Assembly: GCF_040939455.1 (NCBI RefSeq)
Contig: NC_134111.1
Location: 55,198,501 to 55,262,500, forward strand
Source: Microcebus murinus
Taxonomy: Eukaryota > Chordata > Mammalia > Primates > Cheirogaleidae
Reading direction: 5' to 3'
Length of the DNA stretch: 64,000 nt
Position numbers and translations under genes: made by a program
Part shown: piece by piece, positions 25,125 to 37,099 of the stretch
Numbering within the stretch: position 1 is the stretch's first letter
Layout: each line of letters starts with the position of its first letter
Notes under the pieces: model-generated
Database searches by the model: none
The model's input: only the letters and a program-made list of their open reading frames with translations
What the model was told of the DNA's origin: nothing

Positions 25125-26820
25125 CATGCAGTTGCCAATTCATTTCTTCATTCAGCAAACATTTATTGGTTGTCATGCTCCTGGCACTGTTTGCCCACTG
25201 TTGCAGGCACCAAAGAAGGGAGACACCCTTGCAAGTGAGCAGTGAAGGCAGAGTGTGAAGCACACTGTGGAAAGGGCATGGCCAGGGCGTCTTGTGGGCA
25301 TAGAAAATTGACCCTGGGAGCATGTATCAGTCTGGGGAAGGAAGGAGAGGAAAGGCATTCCAGGCAGGGGGGACAGCGGGGACCCGACCCGGTGCATCCC
25401 GTGGCCCTCGTGTCTGGAATGTAGACGCATGAGGAGGTGGGGTGGGGCGAGTGGGTGCCCCACCTGAGAAATTGGCAAGGAGCCTGAATGAAAAGGGCCT
25501 TAAGGAGCTCAACTAAGGAATTTGACCCTTATTCTAAAAGTTGTAGGGGGTGTCGATGGCTTTTAAGCAGGGAAATGACCTGGCCAGCTTTGTGAATTAG
25601 ATTATTCTGGGGCGCCAAGCCGACCGGAGGAGGAGCGCTGGGCCGTTTGCGGTGGCAGTCCGGGAGAGCCATGAGCAGGGGGTGCCTGTAAGAATGGGGA
25701 GGAGGGCAGATTCCGGTGGTGCCACGCCCTGCGTTAGAGGAGGGAGAGAGGGACATGCCTGAAGGGAAAGACTGAGATTGAGGTGACCACAGGACTTTGA
25801 ATAGGAGGGGGCGTAAGTGGCTAGGGATAAGCTGAGAATCTGGCTCAGAGAAATGGCGGGGTGGCGGGGATCAGCAGCAGATGGGTGGAGGCCCGGCACG
25901 GAGGATCATGAAGAGCAGGAGCAGGAGAGGACGGGGAGAGCACATCACCGGGGCATGCAGGGCAGGGAAGAGAAGAAGCCTGAAGCAAACTGAGAGAAAA
26001 GCTTTCTTCTCAGGTAGAGGAAAGTCTTTCATCGTTGAAACAAAGGAAGAAAGAAAAGAGTTCCAGGACGGAGGGAGTGAAAAAATATGTCTCTTGGCAA
26101 GAAGGATCAAGAAAGGACATAAAAGGGTCCAACAGTTTTGGGAAAGGGGGCCGTTGGTGACCTACTGAGGGCATCGTCTCTGGGGAGGTGGAACCGGAAG
26201 CCATGTGGGCATGCAGGGCTAGGGAGGTAAGGACAATGAACCCCACAGCTTTCCAGAAGCTTGACTGGGAGGGAAAGAAGAGAAATAGAACCAAAGCTAC
26301 GGAGAGAAGTGGGGATCAGGGCAGGTTTTGTTTTATTTTATTTTTTCATGATGAGGGAGAAGTGTTTATATTAATAGGACACAGAGAGCCGGCAGAGAGA
26401 GGGAGCAGATAGGGCAGAGGGGAAGATTGATGGCCCGAGGTCCCGGAGGAGAAGCAGGGAGTGGCCCCACAGAGGTGGAGGGACGGCCTCAGACAAGGGA
26501 AGGACAGTCCTTTCACTGAGATAGGAGGGACGGAGGGAAGGATGGGGATGGGGAGATAAGTTGGTAGGTGGCAGGGGAGGAAATTGAGAGACTCCTCGAT
26601 TGATGGCCTCAATTTTCTCGGCAAAGTAGGAGGCAAGGTGATCTGCTGAGTGGTGCGGGGGAGGTAGCGGAGCAGGAGGTGGTTTTGGAGGAGAGAAGTT
26701 TGGTGTGTGAAACCGCCAAGAGCAATGGGGCATGGAGCTAGCTAGGGACACAGAAGGATTGGTGGGGAGTACTGGGCACCCTGCTGCGTTGGGAGAATAT
26801 ATGAATATAGTTGGCATGCC
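25125..26820 (-). repeat. Long antisense L2-type LINE with leftover reading frame
   Basis: It begins with ATTCAGCAAACATTTATTGG (reversed L2 3' end) and continues with GGCATTCCAGGCAGGGGGGA and GACCCTTATTCTAAAAGTTG, which are antisense L2 wording. Read on the minus strand, 26371-26817 keeps a 148-codon open frame containing HLASYFAEKIEAINRG, similar in pattern to the FF..KI..I segment between endonuclease and reverse transcriptase of L2/CR1-type LINEs. The plus strand is strongly purine-rich. The copy is internally deleted and rearranged; nothing suggests it is functional. Confidence 0.6.
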
Positions 26821-28076
26821 TCAAACTCTCACCGCTGTGACATTTTCTCCCAAAGCCGTTACAAGTCTAGGCAGAGTAGCAAGAAACTGAATTGTTAGAC
26901 TGTATGTACCAGGACTGAGTATTTGAAGAGTGGATGTCACAGAAACTGAAAAGGGTCAAGAAATTATAGGATATTCAGAAGGGAGGGTTGAAGTGATGGG
27001 CTATAGGACACAGGATAGAAGAGAAGGACACAAAATCAAAGTTCATCTGCTAGATCCGGCGCAAATGCAAGGGCCCAGGACTGCAAGGCCTCAGTGAGTA
27101 GGTCTGTGGGGAACAAAAAGAGCCGTGAGCTGAAAGAAACCTGTTGCCACAGAGGAGGCTGTTGAAGCTTCAGACAATAGAGGTCAACTTGTTCTGGGGG
27201 CTTTGCAATCAGTCATCAGAAAGTACCTTTTTGTCAAAGCCTCCCCTAACCTCTCCAGCCCCAAACTTTTCTCTCCAGCCTCCGAACTCCTGTATCATTT
27301 TGTTTGTAGACAGATAGTGAAAAGAACATCAAAATTGGACCCTCAATGTAAGAGTCAGGAGGCCTGGGTTTTGATCTTATTTTCAGCACCCATAAGTTCT
27401 GTAGTTTTGGCCACAGAGTGAGCCACCAAACAACAGCTACCTTGACCACTCCAACTTGCTTAGGGACAGATTATTCTATCTATACACATTATGTGCATGG
27501 CAACTAGTTGCCTACACATCACTGTATTTATGTGATTCTTTTGTTTGTTTTCCACTTTCTGTAGGAGCAGGGGTGAGCAAAGACTATACTCCTCGTATGT
27601 AGCTTTTCTTCACTGCAGTAAACTGTAGTGAACTTTACCCACCATCAAAAGAATCCTGGAACAGATTCTATTGGAGAAGAAAAAAGATATTTTGCTTCAT
27701 AAAATTTCCTAAGACTGCTCATATTTTAAGAGTCTCAAATCAGATTTTGAGAGTAGCAGGTCCAAGAAGCTTATCATGCCATAAAAGCAAATATTCTGGG
27801 AGGAAAAATGTAGGCCCTTTAAGATCTGAGCTTTGTTATCTGAGTGAGGTCAGCAGAGACAGACCAAATCAACAAGCATGACATGAAGGGCAAATTTGCA
27901 ATTAAAAGAAGAATAGGGAATTATAAAGATGGATGGGCCTTGTGACATGCACGCCCAAGCCTGCGTGGCCTTGGCCCCGGATGCCAGAAATTAATGCTTT
28001 ACTCTTTAGCATTTGTCACCTTTGGCTCTGAGCAGAAAGGCAAATGCATTAAAATAACAACAATTAGAACACTTAC

Positions 28077-28186
28077 TTAGCTTGGAAGGCATTGTTGGTT
28101 CCCCTGTGGTCGAGGTCATGACACAGGCATCCCACAATCACTGCTAAAATTTCCACCTCGGTCAGAATCTCTTGAAACCCAGCGGT
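28077..28186 (-). CDS. PDE11A: PDE11A exon: [10 protein letters not shown] metal-binding motif
   Basis: 110 bp encode [20 protein letters not shown] then [16 protein letters not shown], plus two bases (AA) of a split lysine codon. The acceptor is TCTCCCCAG and the donor is GCTAA|GTAAGTG, giving phase 0 in and phase 2 out. HDLDH is the HD-type signature of class I phosphodiesterases; in family members its histidine and first aspartate coordinate the catalytic zinc/magnesium pair. The sequence has Glu in FQEIL, where I recall Asp in the human protein, a conservative change. The frame is intact. Confidence 0.97.
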
Positions 28187-29509
28187 CTGGGGAGAGGGGG
28201 AAAATGGCAACAGTCACTGCTGGGGCACGGAGGATGGATAAGGTTAGTGTGCTGAGCAACAATCAGCCCTGTTTTCATATCCACATCATTTAAGGAGATG
28301 ATTAACTGCCGCCCCCTCAGACGACAGTGAGTTGGGTGGTCAGTTGTACAGCCTAAGGTCCCCACAGTGATGAATTAGCTCGCTGTCACAGCAGCCCACG
28401 CTGCCACACTGGGACAAAGTTCGGACTATTTTGTTCCCTTTTTAGAGAGGAGGCTGTACTATCCAGATATAGTGACAGTTTGGCAAAGGCCCAGAGCAAG
28501 ATGCGCTTTGTTATTCCACATTTTAATGATGAGCGTGGGGCTTGGTGGTCGGGGCATAGAAGGCGGCTGTGAATTTCCAACTGAGCGCGACATCCACTGG
28601 GTGCCACTCAGGTGAGAGCAGGAAAAAGGCAAAAAACAACATTTTTTTTTTAAAACACTAAAAGGAACAACTCCGTTGTACCAGATTGTTGCACCATGAC
28701 ATTCTAGAAGTTAATCTTGTAAATACCTTAATTCATGTTAGGTTAGTGGGAAGATTAAATTCACACAAATAAGAAGGCAGCACATGTCTTGGGAACTAGA
28801 ATTTGGCAGATTAGGCAACCCAGATTGAGGATCGAGTGGAGGAACCATGACTTGGAATTCTTTTTTTCTTACCCCGTGTTAGCTTGCTTGTGAAATGCAG
28901 AGCTGTGATGTGATTTCTTTTGGAAGCAGTTTGATATAATTCTGCGACCAAGAGCAGCACTGCTTCTTTGGTTCCTGCTGGCCCTTTCATTAGTTTAGAA
29001 GAGGAAGTGTACCTCTGGGACAGCAGGTCTATGCATTTTCTTGATCCAATGCTTTTGTATTCCCCCTTTTACTTTGTAAGTCTCCTATTTCATTACTTAT
29101 TAAAATCTTTATCAGAGGGTAGGAGGAGGGGAGAGTCAGGGTTCATATTGCCTTACTTTTCATGTGTGTTTTCTCCCCCAAATCTAGATCACTGCCTAAT
29201 ACCTATAAGGGACTTCTCTTAGAGCAATGAAAACTTCGTTTTTAAATTAAGTGCATTTTCCCCCAGAAATAATTGAATAATAGGTTCTCATGTTGACAGT
29301 TTTATTTTAAAAAATTGACTCGAGTCCACTGCTACATGAGAAACACATAGAACTTCATTTGCATAGCAAATGGACATGTGAATAAACTGGAAGTATGAAA
29401 TAGTCCATGTCAAAGCTTGTGTGTGCCCTTCATTTTAAAATTGGCAATTGGCTGTTGGCTTTTCTAAGTTAACTTTATTTTACTTAAAGTATTACCTGTA
29501 ATAGTTAAA

Positions 29510-29640
29510 AAGAATTCAAATTATACTAAGAGATTTAGAAGCAAAAACCCAGTAGTCCCTCATCCTTCCCCTTACCTGATTCCCAAAGGCAACCATTTTC
29601 TATTTTCTTTTTTACTTAAATTGGTAGGTTTCCCCCCACA
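29510..29640. repeat. Possible L1-lineage fragment
   Basis: AAGAATTCAAATTATACTAAG through CCCAAAGGCAACCATTTTC resembles a recurrent L1M 3' segment. Weak. Confidence 0.35.
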
Positions 29641-29659
29641 ATTCTATGCAGCATGCACA

Positions 29660-29824
29660 TACTAGCACTTGATTATTCACCAAGTACTCATATCATCCTT
29701 CCTATGTACCAATACATTGTCCTAAGAGCTTTACTACTGTTGAGCTGAATTCTCCTAGTGGTCCTGTTAAGTAGGAACTGTTATTATCCCCAGTTATAGA
29801 TGAGGAAACTGAGAGGCTAAGACT
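29660..29824 (-). repeat. MIR SINE, antisense, first part
   Basis: TGTCCTAAGAGCTTTACTAC, GAACTGTTATTATCCCCAG and GATGAGGAAACTGAGAGGCT are reverse MIR. The match resumes at 30017 (AAGGGCTCACAGCTAGTACA), so the SINE was split by the element at 29825-30016. Confidence 0.75.
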
Positions 29825-30016
29825 CAGGCATCCTCAAGCTACAGCCTGCGGGCCACATGCCACCTGCCTAGGATATTTATCCGGGCCAGCCGGTGTTTTT
29901 GATGCCACTGCCTGTCCTGCTTAGCAGCCGACTTGTCCTGGGCCCACAGTGCACATTCTCCAACGGTCTGAGGGACAGTGAACTGGCCCCTTGTTTAAAA
30001 AGTTTGAGGACCCCCA
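29825..30016. mobile_element. hAT-like non-autonomous transposon inserted in a MIR
   Basis: About 190 bp with inverted ends: CATCCTCAAGCTACAGCCTG at the left and AAAGTTTGAGGACCCCCA at the right. Internal text includes CTCCAACGGTCTGAGGGACA. The flanks CTAAGACT and CTAAGTCA are consistent with an eroded 8-bp hAT target duplication. Family name not certain. Confidence 0.65.
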
Positions 30017-30115
30017 CTAAGTCATATGCTGAAGGGCTCACAGCTAGTACAAGGCAGACAGGGGCAACCTTCCACTTTCACCAGAATCTGCCCTCAACAC
30101 CGATGATGTCTAGCG
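30017..30115 (-). repeat. MIR SINE, antisense, second part
   Basis: GAAGGGCTCACAGCTAGTAC continues the reverse MIR that was interrupted at 29824. Confidence 0.6.
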
Positions 30116-30559
30116 GCAGGTGAGAGTTTATGTTCACCTACACCCTCCGCTCACACTCCCGGTGTGATCCATGCACAGAGCTTTCCTGATACACCCTCTA
30201 AATACTATTCGCTGCTGAGCCGACCAGTACACAGCGATTGTTTCCTTTCGTATGTACAGTTTATCATTTCTTGGAGTTAGGATTTCTTTGAAAAGTCTAA
30301 GTCTTCTCACAGTCTGCACAACTCTGTAAAATGCCTCTCAAAACAATGTTGAAGAGAGTCCAAACTTCACAGCTTGCATTTAGATCCTCGTATCCTGGGC
30401 ACCTCCTCCTGCAGCCTGACCCTGCTCGTTGGTCCAGATTCTCTGTCTCCCTCCCCGTCATTCAGGGGGCTCCTCTCTCCTCTCCAGGGTTGACCTCTGA
30501 TCTCCTGCGCCCTGTGCCTTGGTGTGCATTTTTTTTTTAACACTGGGGGAGTTCATTGT

Positions 30560-32045
30560 TTTTGAGGCTTTGCATGACTGAAAAAAAAATCTTGTCTTTT
30601 TTTTTTCTTTTTTTTTGCAGAGGGTTGAATCTTATTGTAGTCTTATACTCAATTGTTAACTTGCCTAACAATTCTAGTTTGAAACATTTTCACTCAGAAT
30701 TTTGAAGGAGTGTTCTATTGTTTTCTAGCTTCCAAAGTTGCTTTTGAGAAGAATGTATCATTCTTATTCCTAATACTTTGAATGTTACTTAATTTTCTTT
30801 CTTCTAGAATCTCCTCTGTATCCCTTGTGTTCAACAATTTCAAAAAGATATGCTTGGGTTTGGAATTTTTTTTTTCATTCAATTTGCATGGTAAACCTAA
30901 TCTGGAGGTTCAACTTCTTCAGTACACATTCTTTTAATTTTTTAAAAATAATTTTCTCTTCAGTATTTTTTCTGTCCTATTTTAATGGGACTCCAATTGG
31001 TTGGATACTGTACTTCTTGTATTGATTTTATCTCTTCTTCCCATTTCCCATATAGAATTTTCCTCTTACTTTCTGAGAGTGAGAAATATTTAGTTTTATA
31101 AGCATTTCTTTGTTTGCTACTCCTTTTCTAATAGCATGCTATTCTTCTCCCAAGGATACATTATCTTTTCTTATCTTTCTGAAGATGCTAATTATAATCC
31201 TTCTGAAATTTTCTTCTGTTCCTTGAATTGCCTGTTTCCTCTGAACTTCTTTTCTCTGTGTTTGGTGGTTTCCCTAAGTGTCTGATAATCTTTGGTAGCC
31301 TATTCAAATTTGAGAGTGAAGCAGTACAAAGCTCACCATGCACCAGTGCTTGTGGGTGGTGCCTGCAGATAGATGGCAGGGCCTTACCCTGAGTGACTGG
31401 GTGGCCGGTGAGTCTCTGCTGGGGATCCCCAAATGTAAGGATCTACACTCATTTTCCCTGGACTTTCCAATCTTTGCATGGGAATGGTGTAAACACGTGT
31501 GTTGCCATCCTAAGAGAACTGTAGCTTCCCAACTGTCAGGATGTAGGCTTTCACTTAATCCTCCTATTTTCAGAGTGCACCCCACCCTAACTTTACTTTT
31601 GTTGGTCTTGCCAAGTCAGTGGTTCAATTTCTCCAGCAAATAATTCTGGTTACTGCAGAGATGGGCTAAGAGTAACCCTCTGACTACGTGGAGAGGGAGT
31701 GGAGACTTGGGCACACACTGTTTTAATCACTTCCTCCTTCCACCTCACCCCGTATTGGTGGTATCTGAGGCCTCTAGTTCCTGAGCCTTGATAAGTTCTG
31801 GGGGGCATTGCTTCCCATGTGTACCCCCCCACCCCTCCCCCTGACAGCACTTGGGTTGGACCTTGCTTTTCTCTCCTATGTTGCGAACAATCTTCCCACT
31901 CTTTTCTGCCTTCATATGTTATGGGTCCATGAAAGGCAGAATTGTGCCCCGTTCTTGTTCTCCTTGTTATTTTGGGGTGATTTTTGAAAGAAGAGGGTAT
32001 AAATGTCTTTTTCTGTCATCTCTATCATTTTGGAAGTGTTAAGTC
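30560..32045 (-). repeat. Antisense L1-lineage (L1M/HAL1-like) block, 1.5 kb
   Basis: TCACTCAGAATTTTGAAGGA, TTGTTTTCTAGCTTCCAAAG and TTGCTTTTGAGAAGAATG read, on the minus strand, as the ...AAACTAGAATT... segment found near ORF1 of old L1/HAL1 copies. The same text order recurs at 45.4-47.8 kb and partly at 10.8 kb. Frames are broken throughout. Confidence 0.55.
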
Positions 32046-32424
32046 AGCTTATTGGGCTTGCTCTTGCTAATACTAAGTAAATCTTGAGAAAGTCTATCGA
32101 GTATGAAATCATTGTCTGTGATACTGTGGAAATAAGTGTTGTAAACAACAATGGCACTGAGCTGAAATTTAGAGAGATTTTGCCCATGACAATGCTACTG
32201 ACTAGAACTGAGTGATGAATGAGAACAGTGAGAAGAGGGATAATGTTAAAAGAAGGTAATTTGATGAAAAATTTAATTATTAATAGAAGTTAAAACCAAA
32301 TACCATCTAATAGGTTCAAGATCAAAATTGTAAGCCCTTAGTTATCACCCATTATATAATCGGATAGAACAGATTTTGCTTATATTTTTTACATAGCCAC
32401 CTTTCCTCCACCCCTGGAAATTCA

Positions 32425-32575
32425 GCATCTGGCTCTTAAACTATTTGCATTATGGATACTTTTGAGAATTTGATGGAAGCCACGGACTCTCTTCCTCAAA
32501 GTTTTTTTATAATCTTATGATATTTAAAGACCATGGAGCCCAACTCTAGGACCTCAGAGTAAAGAATCCCTGAAA
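32425..32575. mobile_element. hAT-type DNA transposon relic
   Basis: TGGCTCTTAAACTATTTGCA, GATGGAAGCCACGGACTCTC and GTAAAGAATCCCTGAAAT resemble a Charlie-group MER element with degenerate inverted ends. Confidence 0.4.
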
Positions 32576-33452
32576 TAAAGCAGACATGCACAGTCGCACA
32601 AAACACATCTACCTCCCTCGACTGTGATACCTGCGTTACTGAAGCAGCACCTATCTCTTGACTGTGATTTAAAGCTGCCTGGTAAATGGTTTCTGAAAGT
32701 CATCAGGCCTGAAAAATGCCCACCTGCCACTAAGTGTCCTTTTGCCCGTCCCCCACCCTCATCCATCTTCCTTCCAGTCCCAGCCACTCAGACCTGCGCT
32801 TACCCGTGTCGAGCAGAAAGAGTCGACCACCTGCTGAAGACGATACACTCTCAAGAGCAAACAGAGAGGCAGCAGGAAGTATATTTTAATTCATTTCTTC
32901 CATATTTGACTATATTCTTTTATTTTCAAATAAAATTATGTCTTTTCTGTTCTTGACCTACTAGTCATGGGTTTTATTGACCTTCATGTTAATATATCTT
33001 GTCACCTGTATTTTCTCATGGTTTATATCAGAACTGTAAGCAGTGGATGCAATATATCTAAGCAAAGAGACAGCCAAGGCACGGAGACCTATTTCACACC
33101 ACACTCTCTGCAGAGAAGCCGTGTGACGGCCTCTGAGCAGGCCTGCCGTGACAGTCCTTCACTGAGCTGAGATGTAGGCTGGGGTGAGCCCCTCCCCCAG
33201 CTACGGCAGCGAGTAAGAACTAGAACTCTAAAGGACTCAAACCAGTAACATTGATTCTCAGGGGCCCCTTGACTACCCAGTAATTTCGGTCATTAGCTAA
33301 CATAAAATTTAGACCAGCCAGAATGTGCTCTTATTTTAAAGTTGATCCTGTATGATATTGCTAATGAGTGGAGGAATATCACCGCCAGAGAAAAATGACT
33401 TGCTTTGTGGCTCTGTTGAATCCAAAAAGGTGTAAAAACCACAGCTGTAATA

Positions 33453-33471
33453 TGCCCACTAGATGGCGCTA
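33453..33471 (+). promoter_or_regulatory. CTCF-like binding motif, forward
   Basis: TGCCCACTAGATGGCGCTA closely matches the CTCF core (CCACNAGGGGGCGCTA pattern) in the forward direction. Binding is inferred from sequence only. Confidence 0.55.
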
Positions 33472-33477
33472 TAGAAG

Positions 33478-33555
33478 ATTCATTCATTTAACAAATGTTA
33501 TTAAGTGCCTATTACCCATCAAGCAATTGGCATATTTGAGAAGAGGCTTGGGATA
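33478..33555 (-). repeat. L2 LINE 3' end, antisense
   Basis: ATTCATTCATTTAACAAATG and AAGTGCCTATTACCCATCAA are reversed L2 end sequence. Confidence 0.6.
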
Positions 33556-33559
33556 CTAT

Positions 33560-33800
33560 CAACAATAGTTAGTTTTTATAGTGCTTAGTATATGCCTGAC
33601 ATTTTTCTAAATATTTCAAATTCATTAGCTCATTTAATCCTTGCAAGAACCCTCTGACGTAGACACTATCCTTATGGTCCCATTTTATAGATGAGGATAT
33701 TGAGGCACCAGATTAGAAGGCTATAAGGTGGCAGAGGTGAGATTAGAGCCCAGGTAACCTGGCTCCTGAGTCCATGTTCTTACTGTGCTATACAGCCTCT
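33560..33800 (-). repeat. MIR SINE, antisense
   Basis: Nearly full length: ATAGTGCTTAGTATATGCCT, GCTCATTTAATCCTTGCAAG, TATAGATGAGGATATTGAGG and TACTGTGCTATACAGCCTC. Confidence 0.85.
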
Positions 33801-34317
33801 ACGGTCAGGTGTGGGTGTAGCTGTGCAGATTTCAGATACTCTGATAGAGTGCCAGACAGTAAGGCTTTAAAGAATCACTTGGTGCGTGCTTTATTTCATC
33901 AAGGACCTTATTCTTGAATAGTAAGACGTTGATATTGCAGATCCACTGACACCTGTAGGCTAAACATGGCTCTGGTACATCCAGATGTGCCTGATAATAT
34001 ACAGTGCTTTACAAATAAAGATTAGAGAGAAAAGAGAGGTATGATAGTTTGTAATATCTCAACTTTATAAAATGTCTAAATATATGCATAGGAAAAAGAC
34101 GGTCAGGATGTACATCAAAATGTTATCAGAAGTGGGATTACAGTTGATTTAAAATTTTTCCTTTGTGTCCAAAATTTCCATAAAGAACATTTACTCATTA
34201 GAATGTATGTGCTAATACTATATGTGTGCATTTGTGAATTCTTTTTTCTTTTAAGAATAAACATATACTTCATCAGACTGTCCTGGTTTGGAATAAAATA
34301 GTGATATTCTGAAATGT

Positions 34318-34405
34318 GTCCATTCATTGAACAAATATTTATTAAGTATTCACTCCTTTCCAGGCACTAGGAGCAGAGCAGTGAAGAAGACAGCACGATC
34401 GTGGT
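34318..34405 (-). repeat. L2 LINE 3' end, antisense
   Basis: CATTGAACAAATATTTATTA then TTTCCAGGCACTAGGAGCAG. Confidence 0.6.
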
Positions 34406-36589
34406 CCTCACCGCACATATTATGTGGTCACACCTCAAGCCAGCCAGTGCTGTGCCACAGAGTGCCTTTTTCTCAAGAGAAACCAGCACAACATTGGCTG
34501 GGCTTTGTGGAAGACAGTAATAGTAGAAGCGGCCAGCCACTCCTGCCAAGTTTCTGGAGAAGGTGCATCATGGACTGCACGCCTTTGTCGTGTACGCAGC
34601 CCTGGCACAGGAATCTGAGAAAGCGATGCCATAAACTCTGCCCTCACCTTTCTTTTTGAACCAGACTATCAGAGTTATGAATCATGACAGACTTCCTGAT
34701 GAGGAAATGCTGTTGATTCTGAGCTCTGGAAGATGAAATAAGAGGGAGGGAATCCCACAATGTCCTGGAAATTCCTAATGGTTGCAGACATCCCTGAGCA
34801 AAGGTGCTTGGCTCCAAGTGCTCCTCCATGGATGCTGACGCCCAGGCACTGCAGCAGAGCCCTGCATGGATTGGCTAAGGTTGAGGGACTGCGTGGTCAG
34901 TTTTTGGAGAGTCTTTCTGTCTTCTCTTCATCTTTCTCTCTCTTCTGGACAAGAAGAACAAAGATTACTGCTCAGACAATTCCAAGGGTTTTGAAAGACA
35001 TGATTTTTTGAAGGAAGTGCCTCCTCTAGAAGAATCTGCACACCATATCCCTAATCTGTGCCATCTTATCTTAACTGATCTATAGATGGCTTAAATTTGG
35101 AGGTCCTTTGAGCTTGGTTGGGGCTGAAAGGCAGCATTCATAGAAGAAGAATTTAATTTCTGGTATTTTAAAATTTTGATACATAGAGTGTTGCAGGGTC
35201 ACAGTCTGAGGACTTTGGTACATCATTAAAACCAAATTTATTTCAGTCAAAAGTGGTCCTTGAGGGTTTCATTGTAAATGCCACATACAAGGTGCTCATG
35301 TCTTGTAAGAAACAATGCCCCCAATTGCAATGTTGGTGGCAGGTCCAGCTCTGCTAGGCCATCCTTAACATGAGAAGTTGGTTTGTGAAACTCACATCTC
35401 CTAACAGGGACTGATGGTTCTACAGAAGGGTGTCTTCAATCACTTCCCAATTCAGCGAATGTCCTAGTCGTAGGTGGATCAGAGTTTTCAGAGAATGTCT
35501 GGGCTCCATGTTCATTTACAACAAGCCCATCATGCTTTTTAGGGGACACTATTTTGTTTGCTTCAAGATGGAATGGCAACCTCTCAACATATAAATCCTA
35601 CGGGCAGGCTGATGGGTATTGAACTATTCGATATGCTCCTAGGCAATGAATGATATTGGACAGAGGACTTACTCAAGGTTTAGGGTGGAAGCAGATTTCA
35701 ATTGCCTACCAGGAGTCCTTATGAGTTCATTTATACTACTTGATGTCACATCATACCTTCTTCTCTTACAAAAGGATCCTACCTTTGCAAACCAGAGATA
35801 GTGTGTAATAGAAACACAGTGGAAGAACAGATATTCAACCACAATTCTGTATTGAGGGGAAAAAAACCGTATTGGACAAGCTATAGTATCCAGAATTAGT
35901 GATCATACTCCCTTGGGGTTTATAATCCTGTTTGTCAATATTTGAGTCTGCTGAGTTGAAAAGCAGGCTCCTCAGCCCCATTTTGAGGTCCAGAGACCAG
36001 AATCTTTTTAGCTGATAGAGAATCACCATCCAGTACCGACATGTTTACGTGTCTCCTTTACCCGATCACACAATACCACAAACCAATTGTAGTTGATCTT
36101 ATTATCCACGAGAGTGGGATAGCTGTGATTGAATTTGCTTCTCTTTCTTTTCAAGATGAATGTAAGCCAAATATTGATTTGGCATTAATTAAATATTGAT
36201 TTAGGTCTAAATGATCCTTTCCTTACCAAGCTCAGAGTTGGAAAGACCTTACAGTCTGTACTTTAATGACTTTCTTTCACAACCAGAAGCTTCTGAAGGT
36301 ACTTACTATCAAATCATAAAACCTAAGTCATGTTTTGGGCACGTGTTGACTCTTAACCTCAAATAACGTTGCAAATGCTTGTCCATGTCAGTCTCAGAAA
36401 GGCAAGGCAGCAGAACTTAATGGTCTGTCTGGTATAATTGTATGTGTTGAGTAGATGTTTGATGCATGAATTAAAAATTTTATATTAATTTTATACAATA
36501 TTATTATTACATTTTATTATATTTTAACCACCTCCAAGGCTTAATTTTTAACCTACTTATTACCATAATTTAAAAGATCTTTCTTTTGG

Positions 36590-36785
36590 AAGGTTAAAAA
36601 CATAAGAAAAATAGAATACTATCATGAACCCAATGGAGTCACTGTCTAACTTCAGCAGGAATCTTGTTTCATCTGTCTCTTCACATGCAGTTTTCTGTTT
36701 GTTTGCTTGTTTTATTTGGTAACGTGTTTTAAAGCAAACCTCTGGCATTTGTCGATACTCTTTATTTCATTTTCAAGAAGTCATG
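36590..36785. repeat. Possible L1-lineage fragment
   Basis: GAACCCAATGGAGTCACTGT through AAAGCAAACCTCTGGCATTT resembles a common L1M 3' segment. Confidence 0.35.
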
Positions 36786-37099
36786 ATGTGGTCAAATAAA
36801 AATTGATCAATATATTTCTGCTCTTGTATTTTCATGAAATGTACAAAAAGATATACAAATGATATAAGGAAAATTTCATACTAAATACCTTAATAAGACT
36901 TGAGAAGATGGGGTTTCTGCTTTAATTTACATAATAAATAAACATAGCTGAAAGTAGGTAGCACATATACTACATTTTAAAAGGAAACCAAAGAAAAGGA
37001 GTATCAGATTCTTAAGGATTTATCTTTCAATACTAAGAATAGATGTGCTTTATGATTTTTTTTGAGGACAAGAACAGTGTGTTTTGTCCATGTTTAGAA

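Noticed and set aside
35100..36150. Possible processed pseudogene or viral gene remnant
   Set aside because: Several frames run for 30-60 codons on both strands, but I tried translations and none resembled a protein I could name. Left as unassigned intron.
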